A stretch of 64,000 bases of DNA, from contig NW_023998565.1 of assembly GCF_014805625.2 (NCBI RefSeq), positions 926,933-990,932 on the forward strand. The letters are read 5' to 3'. The notes beneath the pieces were generated by a model. The model was not told where the DNA came from. It saw nothing but the letters and a program-made list of their open reading frames with translations, and did no database searches. This DNA comes from Glossina fuscipes. Taxonomy: Eukaryota; Arthropoda; Insecta; Diptera; Glossinidae. Shown here one piece after another: positions 56,527 through 64,000 of the stretch (the first letter of the stretch is position 1; each line of letters starts with the position of its first letter). Made by a program: the position numbers and the translations under genes.

Positions 56527-57942
56527 AACGGTTAAATTGCATTGACAGATGTGCCACCTTCCTGGAAAATTACATATCTACCTTAGAATTTGAAAGTTGT
56601 CTCTCCAAACGAACGGGAGGACACCTGGCCTACACCGCATCTCATACAAAATGATCAGCGGTCTGTCTAATTCAAGTAAAAAGAAATTACTGGACCTATA
56701 TAATACGGTATTTTTGACTAGCCATATACTCTACATGTGGAAACTGGCAACAGTTGTTCCAATTCCAAAGTCAAAAAATGTCTCCATCGCATCTGATTAT
56801 CGCCCAATTTCTCTTTTATCTTGCCTCTCTAAGGTTTTAGAGAAGATTATGGCATCTAGATTATCTTGGTTTCTTGAATCCAAGAACCTGATAACAAAGC
56901 ATCAAGTTGGTTTCAAGCGGGGTAGAGGATGCATCGACGGTCTGTTACATATTGATTATTTCACAAGCAAAGCAATTTCCGAACGAAATCACGTAACAAT
57001 TCTCTCAATTGATTTCGAAAAAGCATTTGACAGAGTTGGTCTTCATGCTATCTTAAGACTCTTGAAATCATGGAATGTTGGACCCAAATTCTTCAACTAC
57101 ATCAAATCATTTATGTCGCATCGGCGGTTCAAAGTTAGAATCAACAATCATCTTTCTGATTCCTTTCCGCTAAAGAATGGTATTCCGCAAGGATCTCCTC
57201 TCTCTGTCACGCTTTTCCAGATCGCTTTCAACGAAATTAGCGAAGTTCTTTGCCGTGCACCAAGAGTGGAACATTGTCTCTACGCGGACGATATATACAT
57301 TTTTACAAAAGAAAAATACAACACGAAAGCAATCAACATCCTCGAATCTATTGCATGTGAGATCTCCACATGGGCAAACTCGTCAGGAGCTATAATCTCT
57401 ATACAAAAATCAAAAAAAATGCACAGTTGTCGAAAACAAATGTGCGATGCAGGAAACCTACTGATGCATATTAACGACTTACCAGTACTAAATGTGCAGA
57501 CGCTCCATGTTCTCGGGCTCACGTTTTCAAACAATTATCGTTGGAAAGCACACTGCCTTCGGTTAAAAAACTCCCTTTTAACAAGGGTAAATTTCATACA
57601 GTACGTTGCTTGGAGAAGCCATGCGCATATTAACACTATCGCTTATCTTACCAAAATGCTTGTGTTAAGCAAGATTGACTATGCTTTGATAATTTATGGC
57701 AATAGCTGCAAATCTAATATCAACATCCTTAAACCGGTCTATCACCAAGCCGTTAGAGCAAGTTGTTATGCTTTTCGGACGACGCCCATAAATAATATTA
57801 TAATTGAAACTGGTCTCCCAACTTTAGAAAATAGACTGTATGAGTTAAAAGCTAAAATAGTCCCTAAGCTTCTTAATTCAAACAAATCCATTCTCGGTGA
57901 TGACGTAAGAAAGATTATTATTGCGAAGAAAATTCCAAAGAA

Positions 57943-58917
57943 TTGAACATTCCCTTAAAAATTTTCCCCTCTTTTGGTGTTAAACCTCCCTGGATTTTGA
58001 AAGACTGCTCTTTTGACATCTCACTGCCTATGCACAAGAAAGAAGATACTCCAAATTACGTCTTCAGGAATCTAATAGCTGAAAAAACCCAAGTATTGGA
58101 CAATACTGGTTGGAATGTTTTGTACACAGACGGCTCAAAATCTCCTGGTCTGTCTCCTGCTTGTGTGGTGGTAGATGCTACAGGAAGGGTTCTTCTCAAC
58201 CACATATTTCACGAAAGCACTTCAACTTTCATAACCGAAGCCAGAGCTATCCTTCACGCTGCCAACCTTGCCCATAAAAGCAAACTCAAAATCGTCATTG
58301 TTACTGACAGTTTGTCTGTATTACAAGCTACCCGGAACCCTTCGACTTCGAGATGGAGCACCATCAACAAATTAAGGAATATAATTACTACACCCGACGG
58401 AAAAATTAAAATGTTATGGGTACCAAGTCACATCGGTTCACTGGGAAATGAGCAGGCTGATCGAGCGGCAAAGTATGCTGCTTCTGCTCCTCTAATTATG
58501 GATGATGTCATGGAAATGTTGGATCTTCAAAGATACATTGGAAGAAAAGTTAAAGAGAAAATTGCAGAAGGAAATTTACAATACCATCATCAACACTACT
58601 CTTGCATTAACCCTCAATTAACTCCACCTCTATATCCAACAAATGTTGAGAAAACCAAGATCCAAACATTTTCGAGAATTCGCCTTGGTCATACAATTGC
58701 AACTCACGAATGGATCCTGAAGAAGTCTTCTCCCCCAATCTGCTGTTGTGGACAAACTCTTACTATAAAGCACATTCTCTGCGACTGCCTCAACTTTTCC
58801 TTGGCTAGAAGTATTGCATTTGGAACGATTAACCCTTTGAACATTCTACAATCAGCTTCAGAACAGAATATCAATTCAATATTTTACTTTATTAATACCT
58901 CTAAGCTTATTATCTAA
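57943..58917 (+). pseudogene. LINE B RNase H and C-terminal domain, open frame
   Basis: The 324-codon frame starts inside ELNIPLKIFPSFGVKPPW. RNase H residues are in VLYTDGSKSPG (58119), TEARAILHAA (58237), VIVTDSLSVLQA (58302) and WVPSHIGSLGNEQADRAAKY (58420), so the D-E-D-D set is complete. The end holds CCCGQTLTIKHILCDC, the I-clade Cys/His motif, and a stop at 58915-58917. It is separated from the RT frame only by the shift near 57925. Confidence 0.9.
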
Positions 58918-58935
58918 TATCCATTTGTTTAAATT

Positions 58936-59033
58936 AGAGCCGATAGCCTGTGTTGCTAGTGCTCAATGTCTTTTTTTTTAGTCTAAGAATTCAATTCATT
59001 AGTCTAAAATTAAAATAATAATAATAATTTAAT
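58936..59033 (+). repeat. LINE B 3' end, homologous to the SINE tail
   Basis: AGAGCCGATAGCCTGTGTTG, CTAGTGCTCAATGTC, a T run, TAGTCTAAGAATTCAATTCA and then (AAT)n. The blocks AGCCGATAGCCT, TGCTAGTG and TTTAGTCTNAGAATT are shared with the SINE at 54401-54571 in the same order and spacing. Confidence 0.88.
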
Positions 59034-60071
59034 ACCCTACGCCGATCATGCTGAAACTTTGCACATAACCTTTTGGTACGACGCTAACGTAATATGATAT
59101 AGTTATATTTTTAAGATAACGGCGTCTACAAACTAGCGGAAATCGCTTTTTTCTAAACGCGCCAAGCTTTTATTGTATAGTGAAATGGCTAGGAAAAAAT
59201 TTATATTTTACCTTTTAACTTAGTTAAATAAAAGCTCGTTTAAAAACATTTTCTTATATAATCTATTTTAGATACTATTGTGCGTGTACTGTTGTGCCCA
59301 AAATAGTAAAATTTGGTCTTATTTAACAGCGTATTTGCGTTCTTAGGCTGCTACGTGCTATCTGTATCAAATCATACCGTGTCACTGTCTTCGGTGCTTA
59401 GTGACCTATGTCTGTGTATTATGCCCTACATCAATTGTGATACATATGTATATTAAATTCATAGAATAGACCCATTGTTTTTTATACTCATCGAATCAGC
59501 TTATAAATGGCAACTTTTGAAATATTTTGGTAAAATTTGGTGCACTGACGTGTTTTGGCCCAGGGACGAACACACTTAGAAACGTGGTGGGCGACTTTTT
59601 CGAATACTTCGCACATAACGGCTTCTTTTCAAAAGTCATTTTACCAATAACTGTATTAAGCGACGTTGCGTGGGAAATTTAATGGTGAACCCCAATAGCG
59701 CTTTTGTACTAAAACTATTCCTCGGTTTTCAGAAGGATGAAAAAGTTAAACAACAGAAATTAAATTCTGATTCAAAATTGAGATTTCGGCTTCCGAAACT
59801 CGAAAGAACGGTTAGGTAGGTAGGTGTAAAAGGCCTCTTGATGGCATTGCGTTGACCAGAGTGAGTATTGTTGATTGGTATAGATTCTTTAAAGTAGGCA
59901 AGGAAAAAGTTGCCTTTCAACGTCAATGATGAAAGTCAAGGAAAAATCTGCGACACCTATGGATGGTAGACGATGGATAGTGCAAAAACATTGATTTTGA
60001 AAGTAGGAATAGTTTTAATTGTTGCGAGATGAGCGCGAATGTTATTTTTTTGCCTTTTAAGATCAATGTTT

Positions 60072-60305
60072 TTAATCTATGTAAGACAATTGGGTTATTC
60101 TCCACAAGTGTGCCTTACTATTCTCTTTCATAATGTTGGTTGTGTACCCATATGTGGCAAAAAGGAACAAAGTGAAAATTGAAAGGAATACAACAAGCAG
60201 CTTTCCTCTTGAAAACTTGTACGTTAATTTTTTAGGATTGTTGGAGCATAGACATTTTACCAAAGTTTTTAAACAATACGAAATTGTATTATGAGGCGCG
60301 CTCAT
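60072..60305 (-). CDS. Doubtful small membrane-protein ORF
   Basis: ATG at 60305 opens 77 codons. The order is a basic N-terminus (NNPKKLTYKFSRGK), one hydrophobic stretch LLVVFLSIFTLFLFATYGYT and a short polar end. The layout resembles the N-terminus of a type II membrane protein such as a Golgi enzyme, but there is no catalytic part and no family match. It may be chance in AT-rich DNA. Confidence 0.2.
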   Translation of the reverse strand: MSAPHNTISYCLKTLVKCLCSNNPKKLTYKFSRGKLLVVFLSIFTLFLFATYGYTTNIMKENSKAHLWRITQLSYID

Positions 60306-61812
60306 TTCGATTTCTACTAAGAGCCGTTAATTCGAAAGCTTAAATAATAAACGCTGAGAGAACTTCCTATGCCAAAAGAATCCTTGATGGTAAGTTACAA
60401 TATAATTTATAGCTTCTTCAATCTACTCACAGATGTTCTTGGGAAGTGTTTATGTTGATTTAAGAGATTTTCCAAGCAAATGTAGAGTAGCTTCAGCACA
60501 TATGCAAAAAAGATTAAATTTCAAAAATATTTTTCGAGAGACCAAAAGCATTGAATACAACAACTGCTGTCGACTAAAACCATCGAAATAAAGACGACGA
60601 GGAAGAATGTATGAATATGAAAAGCATCATGATCTTGGAATAGCAGATGAATACTCGAATTTTCTATTTGACTCGTGTAAATGTGTTCTAACATTCTGAA
60701 ACTTTCATAAATCTGACCACTTCCAGTTTTCTCACTCGAATTCCTTGTGATATCTTTAGAGTGGTAAATCAAAGATGACCCGCGGAAATAGTCCCAACAA
60801 GGCAAATTTTGCAGATTTTGGAAATACACCTTCTTCCCAATAGCTACATTTATGGTTAATAGATTGCTCGATTGTCATTATTTCGTTTTGTTTTCTTTCT
60901 ACCAAAAAATTGTGAACACAATGTTATTTTAAACTAAGCGATTATAAAAGCAACCGTAAATTTGGTGCGCAAGCATTTGTCGGCGTTATTTTAGAAAATA
61001 AAACAGTTAGACGAATTTCAACATTAAATTAAAATTGCTTAAGATTTTGTTTTTGTTGGTACAAGTCATCAGTAATTTTTAAAGAATAATGCAAAAAGCA
61101 GTGAGAAATGCGTGCCTTCGCTTCTTAAAAGATCCAGACGCTTTTAATTTAATACGTGCATTTAATTAAAAAAAAGGTGAATTTCTCGGAAAGAATTAAA
61201 AAACGATAGTCGTGGCTAGTGTGAATCTAAACAAATATATTTATATTTACTGTTATTATTTATTTGAATATATTCCCGTAAAGAGAATACCAGCTACTTC
61301 AATTGTAAAAGCTCTCAGGTTTTCGATATATTAATTAATAATTAAATTGAGAAAGTATTAAAATAAAACATTGTAAAGGAGCATCAATCAGAAAAAAAGA
61401 AATCGATTTTCAATAGGCTTTAAGTTAATCGGAGACGATTGTCAAGAAGAAGCCAGAAGTCAGAAGCCAGAGACAAGCAATGCCGCATTGATAAAGACAC
61501 AAGGTTTTTTACACACGAAAGAATTGTTTTCATGATTGCATATACGGCGAAATTTTTGATCTGTTGCTGCACTTTATAATTGCGTTACGGCCTGGGGAAG
61601 AAAATATTCATTTATGGATTTCCGATAAAATATTGTCACGGAAATCCCAAATTCAGTTCATATAAATAAATCGCCTAGAGAGGGAAAACCCAAGTGCAAA
61701 TTCCTAACGCATCATACAGCTGCCGCCCGACGAAAAAGATTAGTGGAAAAGCGGCTTAACGGGTAAAAAATAAAAAAATGAACTTAGTTAATAGTAATAT
61801 GCTTGTAAAAAT

Positions 61813-62098
61813 TTATATAGATAGACTATTTGCGGAAGGGAAAGACAGTCGGACAAGAACATTTGAATCCAAAAGTTTCAGGATGTCGAGAGTATTGCGA
61901 AAGTAATATGTAAACAGTTCTACCCTTAAACACATCATATGTAGATAAAAGAGCCTTGTGGCGAAAAGGTGTAAATGTATTTCCCTTAAAAAGAATAGCC
62001 ACGATCCAGTGATACGAACCGTATCCAAGAAAAGCGAATTTCGTAACAATATTTATAGTCCTCGAAATGCTGACGTTGCTCATTTCTTCCGAAAGGTG
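61813..62098 (-). CDS. Doubtful exon, unknown protein
   Basis: The minus-strand frame reads MSNVSISRTINIVTKFAFLG, YGSYHWIVAILFKGNTFTPF, RHKALLSTYDVFKGRTVYIL and LSQYSRHPETFGFKCSC to a stop at 61813. It stays open upstream to an acceptor-like TTACCACAG, at about 62120. Composition is protein-like, with a mildly hydrophobic start. No family recognised. Confidence 0.25.
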
Positions 62099-62790
62099 TA
62101 ATAGAATATAAATGAGCTGTGGTAATTTATCAAAAGGCTACTGAAATATTATTTAACCAACGAAAGAAGTCGTGTATGCTTTAATAATACGATTAGGCGC
62201 TCTTATCAAGACAATTTGCATTTTCAAAACCACATTTTCCGCGATAATTATAAATGCAACTCATGATAGTCTCATTTCTCGCAAAAGAAATTTGCGTTTA
62301 ACATAGCGATTCTGAAAATACAGTAGAAAATGAATTTGCTTCACCAAGATGAGCGTACATATTTCTACGTACATACGTGTGTGCAACATTTAATATCTGA
62401 AATGAATCCATATAATTAAATTACTGTAACTCATTCAATAAATTCATGTGCAAAGTAAATAAAAGTTTGGATTTCTATTTTCCTCTTATCGATTTTTCCT
62501 TGTTGCAACTATTTTGTAGGCAATTTAATTGATTTTTTTCTATAGAGTAAGTAACATGTGTGCGCAACATTATGGTTGCATTTTATTGCATAAGTCGTCC
62601 ATTTTAAAAGTAGTTGTTACACGAATTTAGTAAGGAAATCATTTATATATCCGTGGTTGCAGGTCGAAGAGATGGAAAGATAATTTGAGTAAAACGCTGA
62701 ATTTGATTTCGAAAAATAGATTTTCTAAATTATTGCTTCTATTTGTGCCTACAATAGCACGGTAAAGTAATTATAAATGTAATGTATGTA

Positions 62791-62912
62791 CATTTTTTTT
62801 ATACTCATCACCGATGGATAAGAAGGAATCATGAGAGACCCCACAAAGTATATATATTCTTGATCAGCATCGAATTCTGAACCGATTTAAACGTGTTCGT
62901 CTGTCCTTATGC
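62791..62912 (+). repeat. Mini-me-like dipteran repeat
   Basis: ATACTCATCACCGATGGATA, then CCACAAAGTATATATATTCT, TGATCAGCATC and CGTCTGTCC. This is the common fly arrangement of a conserved core with (TA)n on one side and (GTCY)n on the other. Confidence 0.65.
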
Positions 62913-63145
62913 GAAATGTCAGTTGTACAGGTTCGCCTGGCCGTAAAAAGAAAAAATAATGGTTTTCTGTTTATTACTCAGAAACTATAGCAAATAAATG
63001 TACAAAAATCTGAACGCATATTCTTTGGGCTATGCTGTACTATTTGTACACAAAAATGGATAAAATTGACCAAGCCTACCCAATATTGTAACGTATCAAA
63101 ATTTAATTGTTTTTTAATAGCTTTATAAAGCGTAGAAACAAGCTT

Positions 63146-63245
63146 CAAAGACCCCATAAAGTGTAACAATTCCCGACCAGTTTCAAATTTGGAATGCACC
63201 TAAACATAACCGCCTGTTCGTCAGTCCGTCTGTCTGTTTGCGCAA
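63146..63245 (+). repeat. Second mini-me-like repeat, decayed
   Basis: GACCCCATAAAGTGTAACAA, TTCCCGACCAG and then CTGTTCGTCAGTCCGTCTGTCTG. Same order as the copy 340 bases upstream and in the same orientation. Confidence 0.55.
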
Positions 63246-64000
63246 CTTTGTAGTATTTGTGGTAAACATTCTCCTGTTAGCGATAACGAAGATATCGCCT
63301 ATAAATTTGCAAAAGAATAATCTAAACTTTTCATAGGACACGGCTATAATGCCCATATGAGTATACAAAAACTTTTCTTTTTAAAATAGAAGAAATCAAC
63401 TGCGCCCAATTCATATTGTAAATCTTTCCTTTTGTTTTTAGGATAACGGTGATGGGTATAAAAGGTTCGGTTCCGAGCGAATTTAATTTTTTTAGTTGTT
63501 TTTTTTAATACGACCAGTTCAACTTTCGGAATTTTCAAACTCACAATTTTTGATTGAGACAAAAACTGCATTACTCATGATCATCCGTTGATTGATAATA
63601 TATACGAAAATGGAGATGTTAAAAGTGAAATAAAAAATTAATATCTTAACAAGTAAGAAAATTACATTCGGTCGTGACCCTTTCAAAAAAAGAAAAGATT
63701 TAAACAGTATTGAGCGGGCTGATTTTATAAGTTGTATGTGTTGTACTTTATCTACTTTATGAGTAACAAGCAATATAAATGGAAAGCGAAGGGGTTCAAA
63801 GTTTTTGTTATTTACGCGTTTGAGCGTTGTAGGTGGGTTGTTTGGAAAATTTGTTTGACAAATTTTATTTATCCTTCGGAGTTAGGTGTAGTAAAATTCA
63901 ACTATAAGATTCAGCGCTAAATTAAACGTAAGTGTACGCGTGGATAAATGAAACAAAAAATTATTTTTCAAAGCATATGTGATGTGGTTTTGTTTTCGTA

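Larger units (their letters stand above)
55894..57945 (+). pseudogene. LINE B second copy: endonuclease-RT linker and reverse transcriptase
   Basis: It begins with a decayed linker (TTCCAACAGCTTTTTCAAAC, matching 55171 onward), is broken at 56105 by the inverted-repeat element, and resumes at about 56537. The RT frame 56597-57946 is long and open: TPGLHRISYKMISGLSNSSK, PISLLSCLSKVLEKIM, HQVGFKRGRGC, LSIDFEKAFDRVG, GIPQGSPLSVTLF and YADDIYIF (57279), with the catalytic Asp residues intact. It ends KIIIAKKIPKN because a deletion of about 50 bases relative to LINE C removes SPSAIDHCLYVA and shifts the frame. Confidence 0.88.
53675..59033 (+). mobile_element. LINE B: composite of two truncated I-clade LINEs of the LINE C family
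   Basis: The first part (53675-55893) runs from the ORF1 C-terminus through endonuclease into the first RT motifs. The second part starts again at an earlier endonuclease-RT position (55894) and continues through RT, RNase H and the (AAT)n tail at 59013-59033. The two overlap regions differ by many substitutions and small deletions, so the second looks like a separate 5'-truncated copy rather than a fresh duplication. A SINE (54401-54571) and an inverted-repeat element (56105-56526) interrupt it. Confidence 0.85.
59034..64000. other. AT-rich spacer with mini-me-like repeats and doubtful ORFs
   Basis: No gene family recognised. Listed separately are two minus-strand frames (60072-60305 and 61813-62098) and two mini-me-like repeats. 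Confidence 0.5.

Overview
The window looks like AT-rich nuclear DNA of a higher fly (Diptera). It has introns with GT..AG borders, three kinds of LINE, a tRNA-derived SINE, a dead mariner, a deleted Gypsy-type element and the short (GTCY)n repeats known as mini-me in dipterans. A tephritid-like fly is my guess; nothing here proves the family. Most of the DNA is transposable-element wreckage and low-complexity spacer; only a few stretches are convincing host genes.

Layout. 1-5338: a nearly intact I-clade LINE (LINE A; ORF1 with three zinc knuckles, ORF2 with endonuclease, RT and RNase H), complete to its poly-A tail but cut by the window edge at 5'. 5339-12330: spacer with small tandem repeats. 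12331-14470: a decayed copy of LINE A carrying a SINE. 15179-15912 (-): exons of a histidine acid phosphatase that looks like a pseudogene. 16040-20170 (-): an I-type LINE with a (TAA)n tail (LINE C). It lies head to head with a CR1/jockey-type LINE at 20210-24336 (+) whose ORF1 has a PHD-like finger. 24337-40470: spacer with a possible first coding exon (28366-28465, -), two striking hairpin arrays (33762-34060 and 34299-34701) and mini-me-like repeats.

40818-50587 (-): seven exons of a two-domain adenylate kinase. The splice phases agree throughout (611 codons plus stop). A 6.3-kb intron in it holds a Gypsy remnant (48.5-49.6 kb). 50867-51080 (-) looks like the last exon of another gene. 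52640-53420 (+): fossil mariner transposase. 53675-59033 (+): a composite of two truncated copies of the LINE C family, broken by a SINE with a perfect 14-bp target duplication and by an inverted-repeat element. 59034-64000: spacer with mini-me-like repeats and two doubtful ORFs.

Most interesting points: (1) the SINE has a tRNA-like head and a tail that matches the 3' end of the LINE B/C family, which suggests a LINE/SINE partnership; one SINE copy sits inside that LINE. (2) In the adenylate kinase, domain 1 keeps its P-loop but has lost the AMP/LID arginines, while domain 2 keeps those arginines but has a damaged P-loop. (3) Tandem hairpins at 33.8-34.6 kb show paired compensatory base changes.
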